Positions 16,970 to 26,352 of a stretch of DNA of 64,000 bases are shown here, one piece after another. Origin of the DNA: JACZWZ01 sp964194935 (GTDB taxonomy: Bacteria > Actinomycetota > Acidimicrobiia > Spongiisociales > UBA11373); NCBI GenBank assembly GCA_964194935.1, contig CAXMOL010000067.1, forward strand, positions 1-64,000. Direction: 5' to 3'. The position numbers and the translations under genes are program-made. Every line of letters begins with the position of its first letter. The stretch's first letter is position 1. The notes below the pieces were generated by a model that saw nothing but the letters and a program-made list of their open reading frames with translations, did not search any database and was not told the origin of the DNA.

Positions 16970-17779
16970 ATGCCTGAGCACCAAGAACTGATCGACGCGG
17001 CTTACGCCGATCTCGACTTGCTTCCGGACGCCGTCGACGCCGTCCACGCCACCATCGCCAGCCTCGATGTCGGCGAGATCCGTGTCGCCGAGAAGACGGA
17101 TGGAGAGTGGATAGTCAACGAGTGGATAAAGCGGGCGATCATGCTCTATTTCCGCCTTGCCGATCTGGAGACCTGGAAGGCGGGACCACTCGAATTTCAC
17201 GACAAGATCCCTCCCAAGACTGGCCTGGCTGAGCAAGGGATCCGGGTGGTGCCACCGGGGACGGTTCGCTACGGGGCGTTTTGCGAGCCGGGGGTTGTCG
17301 TCATGCCGGGTTATGTCAACATCGGCGCATACGTCGGAGCAGGGACGATGGTCGACACGTGGGCGACCGTTGGGTCTTGTGCCCAGATTGGCAAGAACGT
17401 CCACCTCAGTGGGGGAGTCGGCATCGGCGGCGTGTTGGAGCCACCTTCGGCTCGCCCGGTGATCGTGGAAGACGGCGCCTTTATCGGGAGCCGCTGTATT
17501 TTGGTCGAAGGCGTTGTTGTGGAACAGGGTGCGGTCCTCGGGGCCAATGTATCGATCACTGCATCGACTCCGATCATCGACGTAACCGGGTCCGAACCGA
17601 TCGAACATCGCGGCCGGGTGCCGGCGAATTCGGTAGTGCTGCGAGGGTCCCGTCCCAAGGAGTTCCCCGCCGGTACCTACGAACTGTCGTGCGCCTTGAT
17701 TGTCGGTCACCGCAAGGAATCAACCGATGAGAAGACCTCGCTCAACGATGCGCTGCGGGTCTTCGAGGTCCCGGTGTGA
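16970..17779 (+). CDS. dapD: tetrahydrodipicolinate N-succinyltransferase, proteobacterial-type DapD
   Basis: A 269-residue left-handed beta-helix acyltransferase converting tetrahydrodipicolinate and succinyl-CoA to N-succinyl-2-amino-6-ketopimelate. The N-terminal domain carries RVAEKTDGEWIVNEWIKRAI, and the hexapeptide core contains GTMVDTWATVGSCAQIGKN and GGVGIGGVLEP, closely matching the E. coli enzyme. Mycobacterial DapD belongs to a more distant subgroup, so this type is notable in an actinomycete. It starts directly after the dapC TAA and overlaps dapE by GTGA. Confidence 0.95.
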   Translation: MPEHQELIDAAYADLDLLPDAVDAVHATIASLDVGEIRVAEKTDGEWIVNEWIKRAIMLYFRLADLETWKAGPLEFHDKIPPKTGLAEQGIRVVPPGTVRYGAFCEPGVVVMPGYVNIGAYVGAGTMVDTWATVGSCAQIGKNVHLSGGVGIGGVLEPPSARPVIVEDGAFIGSRCILVEGVVVEQGAVLGANVSITASTPIIDVTGSEPIEHRGRVPANSVVLRGSRPKEFPAGTYELSCALIVGHRKESTDEKTSLNDALRVFEVPV

Positions 17780-18816
17780 GCCTGGTCGAGGATCTGGTCT
17801 GGCTCGTCGACATCCCATCGGTCACAGGAGATGAGCGTCTTCTGCGTGACGCAATTGCCGACCGGCTCTCGTCGACCGTCGCCACCGAGCTAGTCGGCGA
17901 ATCGTTGGTTGCCGGCCATCAGACCGGCAAGCCTCGCATCGATCTCTATGGCCATCTCGATACGGTGCCGGAGAACGGGAATCTGCCGGCTCGTGTCGAT
18001 GGGAAACGTGTCCACGGGCTGGGTACGACCGACATGAAGTCCGGCCTCGCATTGATGCTGGCTGTATTGGAGAGCCCTGCTGTGGCCGAAGGCCCCTACG
18101 ACGTCGTGGCTGTCTTCTATGACAGGGAGGAGGGCCCTTCGGCGGAGAACGGCCTAGAGAGTGTGCTCGACCAGGTTGCCCATCTGGCAGAAGCCGAGTT
18201 GGCGGTGGTGATGGAACCGACCGACAACGAGCTCCAACTCGGTTGCCAGGGAACGATGAACGCCACCGTCTCATTCAACGGTTTGGCCGCACATAGTGCG
18301 CGGCCCTGGCTCGGCGAGAATGCGGTGACGAAGGCGGGGGAATGGCTCGCCGAGATGCATCGACGTCGGGCCCGGGACATGGATGTCGCCGGCCTCATCT
18401 TCAAGGAGACCTTTGTGGTCACGACCGCGTCGGGCGGCGTTGCTCGCAACGTGATCCCGGGATCGTTCACTCTCAACGTAAACCACCGTTATCCGCCGGA
18501 TCGATCTGCAGAGGAGGCTGAGCGAATCTTGGCCGAGGTGTGCGCGGCTGCCGACGAATTCGAGGTGATCGACCGGGCTGCGGCCGCACCGATCCCGACC
18601 GACAATCGACATGTTGCGAGGCTCAAGACTTGCGGTGTTGCCAAGGTCGCCGCCAAGACTGCCTGGACCGACGTTGCTCGCCTGACCGAACGGGGCATAG
18701 CGGCGGTGAACTTCGGACCGGGAGAGGTTGCTTTGGCGCATCGGGCCGATGAATCGGTGTCGATCACAGCTCTCGATGACGGGTGGTCGGTTCTGCAGCG
18801 GTTCCTTACCAATTAG
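17776..18816 (+). CDS. dapE: succinyl-diaminopimelate desuccinylase
   Basis: A 346-residue M20-family metallohydrolase releasing succinate from N-succinyl-LL-diaminopimelate. Metal ligands are in DLYGHLDTVPENGN and GLGTTDMKSGLALM. The catalytic glutamate region is FYDREEGPSAENGL, and VVMEPTDNELQLGCQG leads into the dimerisation domain. The GTG start overlaps the dapD stop. With dapC and dapD it completes a contiguous succinylase branch supplying diaminopimelate for peptidoglycan and lysine. Confidence 0.93.
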   Translation: MSLVEDLVWLVDIPSVTGDERLLRDAIADRLSSTVATELVGESLVAGHQTGKPRIDLYGHLDTVPENGNLPARVDGKRVHGLGTTDMKSGLALMLAVLESPAVAEGPYDVVAVFYDREEGPSAENGLESVLDQVAHLAEAELAVVMEPTDNELQLGCQGTMNATVSFNGLAAHSARPWLGENAVTKAGEWLAEMHRRRARDMDVAGLIFKETFVVTTASGGVARNVIPGSFTLNVNHRYPPDRSAEEAERILAEVCAAADEFEVIDRAAAAPIPTDNRHVARLKTCGVAKVAAKTAWTDVARLTERGIAAVNFGPGEVALAHRADESVSITALDDGWSVLQRFLTN

Positions 18817-18913
18817 AGACCGGCACCGAGCCGGAGGCTTTCTGGGTTTCGGGGCCGGAAACGCTGATCTCCGAGACACGCCATGTGGGATCTGGCCTCG
18901 ATTCGTCCCCGGG

Positions 18914-18919
18914 TACCAT
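18914..18919 (+). promoter_or_regulatory. -10 hexamer TACCAT of the gatCAB operon
   Basis: Placed 8 nt before the gatC ATG at 18928. No Shine-Dalgarno sequence is visible. Confidence 0.45.
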
Positions 18920-18927
18920 CGCAGCGC

Positions 18928-19218
18928 ATGCCTGTAGAGATTGACATCGCAAAGGTTGCCCGGCTCGCTCGCCTCGGGCTGTCCGAGGAAGAGCTCGCCG
19001 CCTATGGAGCGCAGCTTCAAGACATCCTCGAGCATGCTGCGCGGGTCCAGGCGTTGCCCACCGAGGGCGTTGCACCCACCTCTCACCCGCTGCCGATGGT
19101 CAACGCCCACCGCAGCGACGACATCGAGCCAACGCTCGACCGTGAAGAGGTGCTGGCCCAGGCCCCGGATCATACTGAAGGGTTCTTCCGGGTCCCTGCA
19201 TTTCTGGAGGACTCGTGA
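18928..19218 (+). CDS. gatC: Asp-tRNA(Asn)/Glu-tRNA(Gln) amidotransferase subunit C
   Basis: A 96-residue GatC: MPVEIDIAKVARLARLGLSEEEL, the AAYGAQLQDILEHAARVQAL helix, and the C-terminal DREEVLAQAPDHTEGFFRVPAF that wraps around GatA. It stabilises the GatA-GatB complex. The ATG at 18928 is supported by the -10 hexamer 8 nt upstream; the earlier in-frame start at 18883 is not. It overlaps gatA by GTGA. Confidence 0.92.
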   Translation: MPVEIDIAKVARLARLGLSEEELAAYGAQLQDILEHAARVQALPTEGVAPTSHPLPMVNAHRSDDIEPTLDREEVLAQAPDHTEGFFRVPAFLEDS

Positions 19219-20696
19219 CCGACTCAGCCGATCTCACGATCGGTGAGGCGGGACGGGCTCTGCGCTCCGGCGAGCTTTCCTCTGTAGAGCTGCTTCAAGC
19301 TGTTCGGCGTCGCGCCGCCATGACGGAAGCCGACCTTCATGCGTACCTCACCATCGATGTCGAGGGTGCCGAGGCGGCCGCACGAAAGGCCGATGAGGAC
19401 CTTGCCAAGGGCGAAGACCGGGGGCCGTTGCAGGGGATCCCTATCGCCCTAAAGGACAACATGGTGACGCGCGGTGTGGAAACGACCGCGGCGTCGCAGA
19501 TATTGGCCGGATGGCTTCCGCCCTATGACGCGACTGCGGTGACCAAGCTGCACGAAGCCGGTGCGGTCATCGTCGGCAAGACCAACCTCGATGAGTTTGC
19601 GATGGGCTCATCGACCGAGAACTCGGCGTACGGCGCATCGCGCAACCCATGGGATCCGGAGCGGGTGCCGGGTGGCTCGAGTGGAGGATCGGCCGCGGCG
19701 GTCGCGGTCGGTTCGGCGTTTGCAGCGCTCGGCTCCGACACCGGTGGCTCGATCCGCCAGCCGGCGTCATTGTGTGGGGTCGTCGGGATGAAACCGACCT
19801 ACGGGTTGGTGAGCAGGTACGGACTTATCGCATTTGCGTCCTCCCTCGATCAGATAGGGCCGATCACCCGCAATGTCGAGGATGCCGTCATGGTCCTGGG
19901 GGGGATCGCGGGACACGATCCCGAAGATGCCACGTCGTATCGCGGGGAGGTTCCGGACTTCGGGTCGCGACTCGACCAGGGAGTGGACGGTTTGCGAATC
20001 GGAGTGGTGACAGAACTATCCGGCGACGGCATTGAACCTGCAGTAGCGGCGGCTTTTCGCGGCATGCTCGAGCGGCTTGAGGGTGCCGGAGCTGAGATCA
20101 GGGAGCTGTCGCTTCCCAGTACGGCCTACGCGCTGAGCGCCTACTACCTGATCGCCCCAGCTGAATGCTCGGCCAACCTCGCCAGGTTCGACGGAGTTCG
20201 TTTTGGGCTTCGAGTCGACGGCGGCGAGACCGTTGAGGAAATGATGGCGGCCACGCGTGCGGCAGGATTCGGGCCCGAAGTCACCAGGCGGATTCTGCTC
20301 GGCACCTATGCGTTGTCGGCCGGGTACTACGACGCCTTCTACGGGCAGGCACAGAAGGTCCGCACCCTGGTGATCGAGGACTTCAAGCAGGCGTATGAGC
20401 AGGCTGACGTACTGGTGACTCCCACCAGTCCAACGACGGCATTTACGGTGGGAGAGCGAGCCAACGATCCATTGGCGATGTACCTCAGTGACATCTGCAA
20501 CATCCCCAGCAATCTTGCCGGCGATCCGGGGATCTCGGTTCCCATAGGGGTCGACGATGCCGGGTTGCCGATTGGTTTTCAGGTGCTGGCGCCGGCTCTC
20601 GGCGAGCCGCTGTTGTTCCAGGTCGCCAAGGCGGTTGAGGATCTGGCCGGGTTCGACGTCAGGCCGCAGATGGCGAGTTCGGAGGGGGCGGCGTGA
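19215..20696 (+). CDS. gatA: Glu-tRNA(Gln)/Asp-tRNA(Asn) amidotransferase subunit A
   Basis: A 493-residue amidase-signature glutaminase. The Ser-cisSer-Lys triad is visible: lysine in IPIALKDNMV, serine in PGGSSGGSAAAVAVG, and nucleophile serine in GSDTGGSIRQPAS. It liberates ammonia from glutamine for GatB. The GTG start overlaps gatC and its last bases overlap gatB, each by GTGA. Full length, with no missing motif. Confidence 0.96.
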   Translation: MTDSADLTIGEAGRALRSGELSSVELLQAVRRRAAMTEADLHAYLTIDVEGAEAAARKADEDLAKGEDRGPLQGIPIALKDNMVTRGVETTAASQILAGWLPPYDATAVTKLHEAGAVIVGKTNLDEFAMGSSTENSAYGASRNPWDPERVPGGSSGGSAAAVAVGSAFAALGSDTGGSIRQPASLCGVVGMKPTYGLVSRYGLIAFASSLDQIGPITRNVEDAVMVLGGIAGHDPEDATSYRGEVPDFGSRLDQGVDGLRIGVVTELSGDGIEPAVAAAFRGMLERLEGAGAEIRELSLPSTAYALSAYYLIAPAECSANLARFDGVRFGLRVDGGETVEEMMAATRAAGFGPEVTRRILLGTYALSAGYYDAFYGQAQKVRTLVIEDFKQAYEQADVLVTPTSPTTAFTVGERANDPLAMYLSDICNIPSNLAGDPGISVPIGVDDAGLPIGFQVLAPALGEPLLFQVAKAVEDLAGFDVRPQMASSEGAA

Positions 20697-22135
20697 ACTG
20701 GGAAGTCGTGATCGGCATCGAGACTCACATCGAGCTTCGCACCGACTCCAAGATGTTCTGTGGTTGCCCGGTCGATTTCGGGGCGGAACCGAACACGAAC
20801 ATTTGCCCTGTGTGCCTGGGCCTCCCCGGAGCACTCCCGGTTCCCAATGAGAAGGCCATCGAATGGACGATGCGTTTTGGACTGGCACTCGATTGCGATA
20901 TCACTGAGCATTCGCTGTTCCACCGCAAGAACTACTTCTACGCGGACATGCCGAAGAATTACCAGATCTCGCAGTTCGACTTGCCGCTTTGTGCCAATGG
21001 CCATCTCGATGTGTCAACCGAAGCCGGAGATCGCCGGATCGGGATAACCCGGGTGCACCTGGAAGAAGACACGGGCAAGAGCACACATCTGGGCGAGGGC
21101 GGTCGGATCGGGTCGTCGGGAGGCGCCTTGGTCGACTTCAACCGGGCTGGCATCCCGCTCATGGAAGCAGTCAGCGAACCGGATATTCGCACTCCCGAAG
21201 AGGCGAGGGCGTATGCACAGGAAGTTCGTGGGATCGCTCTGGCGCTGGACGTTTCCGATGCCCGTCTGGAAGAGGGGAGCATGCGCTTCGATGCGAACAT
21301 TTCCCTGCGCGCTCCGGGAGATGAGGAGTTGGGGGTAAAGGTCGAGGTAAAGAACATGAATTCGATGCGAAGTCTGCAACGGGCCCTTACCTTCGAGATC
21401 GAACGCCAGGCGAAGGTCCTCGACGATGGCGGGACCATCGCTCAGGAAACCCGTCATTGGGATGAGGAGGCAGGGCGGACCGAATCGGGACGCTCCAAGG
21501 AGGAAGCGAGCGACTACCGGTACTTCTCTGAACCCGATTTGGTGCCCCTGGTCGTGACTCCCGAGATCGTTGCCGATCTCCGGTCTGGTCTTCCCGAGCT
21601 GCCAGCACAGGCGAGATCTAGGTTCGAGACGGCCGGCGTGGATGCTGGCGCCGCTCGGGTTCTTGTGGGCGGTGGACTCGGCAGGTTGTTCGATGACGCT
21701 GTGACCTCAGGTGCCTCTGCGGTTCAGGTCGCCAAGTGGCTGACGGGTGAGGTGACGGCCTACCTCAATCGAGAGGGCGTCGACTCCGGTGCGCTGCTCC
21801 TCGATGGTGGCGCGCTCGCCGAGTTGATCGCGATGGTCGAAGCCGGAGACCTGTCTTCGACGGCAGCCAAGTCGGTGCTCGATGCGGTTCTGGAGGGAGG
21901 CGGTTCACCTCGCAAGGCTGCCGAGGCGCTCGACCTCATCCAGATTCGCGATGAGGGCGCCCTCGCCGAAGCGGTCGCAGCAGTCGTGGCAGCCCATCCG
22001 GAGGAGATAGCCAGGATCGCGGAGGGTGACGGCAAGCTGATCGGCTTCCTCGTGGGCCAGGTGATGCAAGCCACCGGCGGTAAGGCTGATCCACGTCGTG
22101 TCTCCGAGCTCATCAGGGAGAGCGCGTCGGAGTGA
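20693..22135 (+). CDS. gatB: Glu-tRNA(Gln)/Asp-tRNA(Asn) amidotransferase subunit B
   Basis: A 480-residue GatB. It begins NWEVVIGIETHIELRTDSKMFCGC, has NICPVCLGLPGALPVPN, HRKNYFYADMPKNYQISQ and the kinase domain, then the C-terminal YqeY-like tRNA-binding helical domain ending KADPRRVSELIRESASE. It phosphorylates and amidates misacylated Glu-tRNA(Gln). The metal-binding cysteines in the CGC/CPVC region are present. It overlaps the following HAD phosphatase gene by GTGA, so that gene belongs to the operon. Confidence 0.96.
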   Translation: MNWEVVIGIETHIELRTDSKMFCGCPVDFGAEPNTNICPVCLGLPGALPVPNEKAIEWTMRFGLALDCDITEHSLFHRKNYFYADMPKNYQISQFDLPLCANGHLDVSTEAGDRRIGITRVHLEEDTGKSTHLGEGGRIGSSGGALVDFNRAGIPLMEAVSEPDIRTPEEARAYAQEVRGIALALDVSDARLEEGSMRFDANISLRAPGDEELGVKVEVKNMNSMRSLQRALTFEIERQAKVLDDGGTIAQETRHWDEEAGRTESGRSKEEASDYRYFSEPDLVPLVVTPEIVADLRSGLPELPAQARSRFETAGVDAGAARVLVGGGLGRLFDDAVTSGASAVQVAKWLTGEVTAYLNREGVDSGALLLDGGALAELIAMVEAGDLSSTAAKSVLDAVLEGGGSPRKAAEALDLIQIRDEGALAEAVAAVVAAHPEEIARIAEGDGKLIGFLVGQVMQATGGKADPRRVSELIRESASE

Positions 22136-22776
22136 TCGAACGCCCTGTTGCGGTCGTGTTCGATTGTGATGGAGTTCTGGTCGACTCCGAGCCACACAGT
22201 CGGGCTGCCTGGATGCAGGTGCTCGGCGATCTCGGCCATCCAGCAACAGCGACCGACATCGAGGCGTGTACCGGGCTCGGGTTCATTCCCACCCACGAGG
22301 CGCTCACGGCTATTGAATCCCTTCCTAACCCGGGCGAGGTGTGGCCGATTCTGCTTGAAGCTCTGGCAGGATCGTTCGATCGCGGTCTCGAAGTATTTGC
22401 CGACGCGGTAGAGCTCTTGGATGCCGTTACCGAGGCCGGCATTGCTGTGGCTGTCGCCTCGGCCTCGCCCCGGCAACGCCTCGATTTGACGTTGCGGGTC
22501 GCCGACCTGAGGGATCGGTTTGCCGTATCGGTCGCCGGCGATGAGGTCGCAGCGCCAAAACCGAATCCGGATGTCTACCTCATGGCCCTCGAGCTGCTTG
22601 GCAAGATTCCGGGGGGTACCTGGGCAATCGAAGATACGGATGCCGGAGCCTCTGCCGCTCTTGGCGCCGGAATGGACGTGATCGCAGTGGTGCGCACCCC
22701 CGATTCCAGACAACGATTGGACGGCATGGGGGTGACGGTTGTTGACCGTCTTGACCCCGTCCTGCTCGGTCTATGA
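22132..22776 (+). CDS. HAD-superfamily phosphatase (beta-phosphoglucomutase-like)
   Basis: A 214-residue HAD hydrolase. Motif I is VVFDCDGVLVDSEPHS with the nucleophile aspartate, motif II is VAVASASPRQRL, the lysine is in EVAAPKPNPDVYL, and motif IV is WAIEDTDAGASAALGAGM. The helical cap after motif I places it with phosphoglycolate phosphatase and beta-phosphoglucomutase-like enzymes. It is the last gene of the gatCAB run, sharing GTGA with gatB. Substrate unknown. Confidence 0.85.
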   Translation: MIERPVAVVFDCDGVLVDSEPHSRAAWMQVLGDLGHPATATDIEACTGLGFIPTHEALTAIESLPNPGEVWPILLEALAGSFDRGLEVFADAVELLDAVTEAGIAVAVASASPRQRLDLTLRVADLRDRFAVSVAGDEVAAPKPNPDVYLMALELLGKIPGGTWAIEDTDAGASAALGAGMDVIAVVRTPDSRQRLDGMGVTVVDRLDPVLLGL

Positions 22777-22786
22777 GTCGATCTCG

Positions 22787-22792
22787 TAGCAT
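22787..22792 (+). promoter_or_regulatory. -10 hexamer TAGCAT of the epimerase gene
   Basis: Placed 7 nt before the GTG at 22800. Confidence 0.45.
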
Positions 22793-22799
22793 CTAACTC

Positions 22800-23786
22800 G
22801 TGCACTACTTCGTCACAGGAGCGACAGGGTTCGTCGGCGGATATGTCACCTCGCAGCTTCTTGGTGCCGGCCACGATGTGACTGCGCTTGTGCGAACCAA
22901 GCAAGACGCACGGGACATCTCCGAATACGGGGTCCGACCCCACGTCGGCTCGGTGACCGACAAGGAGGGAATGCGGAGCGGGGTACGAGGAGTCGACGGC
23001 GTTTTTCATAGTGCCGGCCACCGGCTCGCTTTCTCGGATCGGCGTCTGATGGAAGCGATAAACGTGCAGGGCACTCGCAACGTGTTCGAACTGGTGCGCG
23101 AACTCGCCATTCCCAAGTGCATATTTACAAGCACGCTCAACGTCTTTTCAGACACGAAGGGTCGCGCGGTCGATGAAGGTCACCGCTTCAGCGGCAAGCA
23201 TCTGACCGAATACGACAGGGTCCGAGCCGATGCGCACTTCGGAGTCGCACTACCGATGATGAATGCCGGGGTGCCAATCGTGGCGTTGCTGCCAGGCATG
23301 GTCTACGGACCCGGAGATACCAGCGCGATGGCACGACTCGTCACCCGAGCGATGCTCGGCCGGGTGATCGCTGTCGCCGCTGCACCGTCCTACTCCTGGG
23401 CGCATGTCATGGATGTCGCTCACGCCCACGTGCTCGCCATGCAGTTCGGTCGACCGGGTGAGGCGTACATAATCGGCGGCCCATCGCACACTGTTCGTGA
23501 GGCGTTGATCGTGGCTGCCACCGCCGCAGGTAAGAAGCGGGTGCCGATCGCGGTTCCGTCGTGGGTTGCAAAGGGAGCCGCTGCCGTGGTGGGTCCGGTA
23601 TCTGCCGTCTTCAGACCGTTGCGGCGTACGGCCGAGCGGCTCCGACTCGCCTCCGGGGTCACCTATTTAGGTGATGATTCGAAGGCGCGCGAGGAGCTCG
23701 GGTTTGATCCGAGATCCTTGGCTGAAGGGATGCCGGACGCCGCCCGAGCCATGCTCGAGGAGATGATCCAGGATTCGGCGGGTTAG
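22800..23786 (+). CDS. NAD-dependent epimerase/dehydratase (extended SDR)
   Basis: A 328-residue extended short-chain dehydrogenase with the Rossmann motif FVTGATGFVGGYV at the N-terminus and a dihydroflavonol-reductase-like middle. The usual YxxxK catalytic pair appears as YDRVR after HLTE, so the lysine is apparently arginine. TSTLNVF supplies the serine/threonine position. The C-terminal SSR ends with a helix GMPDAARAMLEEM. Substrate cannot be assigned. The GTG follows TAGCAT by 7 nt. Confidence 0.82.
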   Translation: MHYFVTGATGFVGGYVTSQLLGAGHDVTALVRTKQDARDISEYGVRPHVGSVTDKEGMRSGVRGVDGVFHSAGHRLAFSDRRLMEAINVQGTRNVFELVRELAIPKCIFTSTLNVFSDTKGRAVDEGHRFSGKHLTEYDRVRADAHFGVALPMMNAGVPIVALLPGMVYGPGDTSAMARLVTRAMLGRVIAVAAAPSYSWAHVMDVAHAHVLAMQFGRPGEAYIIGGPSHTVREALIVAATAAGKKRVPIAVPSWVAKGAAAVVGPVSAVFRPLRRTAERLRLASGVTYLGDDSKAREELGFDPRSLAEGMPDAARAMLEEMIQDSAG

Positions 23787-23844
23787 GCACGCGCAATAAT
23801 GCTCACGCTCGCCGCACGGTGAGTCTGTGTTCGGAGGTTTTTTC

Positions 23845-26349
23845 ATGGCGACTGATCGGCTTACCCGCGCTGAGGCAGAGGAGCGTTTCGAGGCCATCTC
23901 GAACATCGAATACTCGTTGCATCTCGATCTCGAAAGAGGCGCCAAATCCTTTAGCGGCGATGTCACGATCTCCTTCGAGCATCGTGGCGGCGACACATTC
24001 ATCGAGTGGCTTGGCGGCCACATCGAGCGGATGACGATCAACGGAGTCGAGGTCGCACCGGTTTGGGACGGTGAGCGTATTTCGCTGCCTGCGGCCGATC
24101 TCGAGGCCCAAAACGAGGTCCATGTGGCCTACCAGCGTCCGTTCGATCACACCGGTGAAGGGTTCCATCGGTTTACCGACCCCGAGGATGGGGCCGAGTA
24201 CCTGTACACCCAGTTCGAGCCATATTCGGCGCATCGGGTGTTTCCCTGTTTCGACCAGCCCGACCTCAAGGCGACGTATGCGGTGAGTGTCGCGGCTCCC
24301 GCCGAGTGGTCCGTGGTCACCGCTGGTCGGGAGATCGACGTAGAAGAGCTCCCGGGAGAGCGGACCCGTCGGGTCTTTGCCGAAGAGGGACCGTTTAGCA
24401 CCTACCTGCTGGCGATCTGTGCCGGCGACTACGTCGGAGTGTTCGACGAACACAACGGGATCCCACTTGGGCTCTACACCCGCAAGTCGAACGCCGGGTA
24501 TCTAGATGCGGCCCCGCTGTTCGATCTCACCAAGCGCGGCATCGACTTCTACAGCGCTCTGTTTAGTGAGCCTTATCCCTTCGGCAAGTACGACCAGCTC
24601 TTCGTACCCGAGTTCAACTGGGGGGGAATGGAGAATGTCGCCGCCATCACCTATACGGACACCGTGGTGTTCAAGGAGCCGCCGACAGCGGACCAGATCG
24701 TCCGTCGGGCGGAGTATTTCATGCACGAACTCGCCCACATGTGGTTCGGCGACTTGGTGACGCTCAAGTGGTGGAACGACCTGTGGCTGAACGAGTCCTT
24801 TGCCTCCTATGTGGCCTATCTGGCGATGGAGGACGAGTACCCCCACATCTGGCAGGACTTCAACTACCGAATGAAGCTGTGGGCCTATCGCGAGGACCAA
24901 CGGCCGACGACCCACCGCATCGCAGATGACATCGAAACCACGGATGAGACCTTTCTCAACTTCGATGGGATCACGTATGGCAAGGGGGCAGCGGTCCTAA
25001 AGCAATTGGTGCGGATGATTGGTCGCGATGGGTTTCGCGATGGCTTGCGGACCTACTTCCGTCGTCACCGATACGGCAATGCGACCCTCGCCGATTTCCT
25101 TGCTGCATTACAGGAGGGCTCGGGTGTCGATTTGGTGGCGTGGGCTGCTCGCTGGCTGCGAACTCCTTCGCTCAACACGTTGTCGGTCGATTGGGACGAG
25201 TCCGATGGGCAGGTGACCGCGATGAAGCTCAAACAGGCCGCACCGGACGACCATCCGCACTTGCGTCCCCACGCTTTGGGCATTGCTCTTCTCGACGGCG
25301 ACGGTGAAATGCACGAGGTCGACGCAGTGATCGAAGATGAGGTCGAGGCCTCCGTCGACGCTGCCGAGGGGCTGCCTGCTCCGGTGTTTGTCTATCCGAA
25401 CCACGGGGACCACGCCTTTGCCAAGATCGCACTCGATCCTCGTTCTACCGCTTGGGCTCGGGGGAATCTCGGATCGATCAAAGAACCCCTGCTGCGCCAG
25501 CAGGTGTGGGCATCGCTTTGGGAGATGGTGCGAGACCGGCAGCTGTCATCGTTGGAGTACTTGGGAACGGTTCGGTCGGTTCTTCCGGATGAGCGTTCGT
25601 TGTCGATCGTGCAAATGGTGACTGCTACTTCCCTGGCGGCAGTTGGTCGCTACGTACCCGACCATCGGATTGACAGCGAGGCTTCGGCTTTGGTCGTAGC
25701 CGCTCGAGCTGCAATCGACACGGCTCCGCCCGGGGATCTCAGAGTGTTGTGGGCGAGAGCCCTGACCGGGGTGGCTGTGACGCCCGCAGATGCAGTAGCT
25801 GCTGCGCAGTTGCTAGATGCTCCGCCGGATGGTCTTGCTATCGACCAGAACATGAGGTGGTCGGTGGCAGTTCGTTGGATTGCGCTCGGTGTCGATGGTG
25901 CTGAGGAGCGACTTGCCGCTGAGCGGGAACGCGATGCTTCGGATCGTGGCGATCGGGCCATGGCCCAGGCTGAGGCTGCCACCCCCGTCGCGGCCACCAA
26001 GGAAGAAGTGTGGGACCGACTACACCACAGTGGCTACCCGTCCCTCCATCTGGCCCTGGCCGCTGCTGGCGGGTTCTGGCGGCGGACCCAGCGAGAAATT
26101 GTTGAACCGTTCGTTGCGCGTTTCTTCGACGGGGTAACCGGGTTGTTCGATGATTGGGAGCACGAGGCGGCTAAGAACTATTACGCATCCTTCTTTCCCG
26201 GCTATCGAGTGGAGACTTCGACTCTGGATTTCATAGAAGAAGTGCTTGGCAACGACTCGATCGGTCCGATGCTGCGGCGTCTGCTCACCGAGTCGTCCGA
26301 CGACTTGCAGCGAGCCTTGGCGTGTCGGGCGCTGGCGGCCGCTGGTTGA
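23845..26349 (+). CDS. pepN: aminopeptidase N (M1 family)
   Basis: An 834-residue zinc metallo-aminopeptidase. The exopeptidase signature GGMENVAAITYTD precedes the zinc site HELAHMWFGDLVTLKWW (about residue 294) with the third ligand in WLNESFASY. An N-terminal beta domain (residues 1 to about 190) and a C-terminal ERAP1-like helical domain complete the M1 layout. No signal peptide, so it is cytosolic peptide turnover. The ATG at 23845 has CGGAGG upstream; an earlier GTG at 23827 is less likely. Confidence 0.94.
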   Translation: MATDRLTRAEAEERFEAISNIEYSLHLDLERGAKSFSGDVTISFEHRGGDTFIEWLGGHIERMTINGVEVAPVWDGERISLPAADLEAQNEVHVAYQRPFDHTGEGFHRFTDPEDGAEYLYTQFEPYSAHRVFPCFDQPDLKATYAVSVAAPAEWSVVTAGREIDVEELPGERTRRVFAEEGPFSTYLLAICAGDYVGVFDEHNGIPLGLYTRKSNAGYLDAAPLFDLTKRGIDFYSALFSEPYPFGKYDQLFVPEFNWGGMENVAAITYTDTVVFKEPPTADQIVRRAEYFMHELAHMWFGDLVTLKWWNDLWLNESFASYVAYLAMEDEYPHIWQDFNYRMKLWAYREDQRPTTHRIADDIETTDETFLNFDGITYGKGAAVLKQLVRMIGRDGFRDGLRTYFRRHRYGNATLADFLAALQEGSGVDLVAWAARWLRTPSLNTLSVDWDESDGQVTAMKLKQAAPDDHPHLRPHALGIALLDGDGEMHEVDAVIEDEVEASVDAAEGLPAPVFVYPNHGDHAFAKIALDPRSTAWARGNLGSIKEPLLRQQVWASLWEMVRDRQLSSLEYLGTVRSVLPDERSLSIVQMVTATSLAAVGRYVPDHRIDSEASALVVAARAAIDTAPPGDLRVLWARALTGVAVTPADAVAAAQLLDAPPDGLAIDQNMRWSVAVRWIALGVDGAEERLAAERERDASDRGDRAMAQAEAATPVAATKEEVWDRLHHSGYPSLHLALAAAGGFWRRTQREIVEPFVARFFDGVTGLFDDWEHEAAKNYYASFFPGYRVETSTLDFIEEVLGNDSIGPMLRRLLTESSDDLQRALACRALAAAG

Positions 26350-26352
26350 TGC

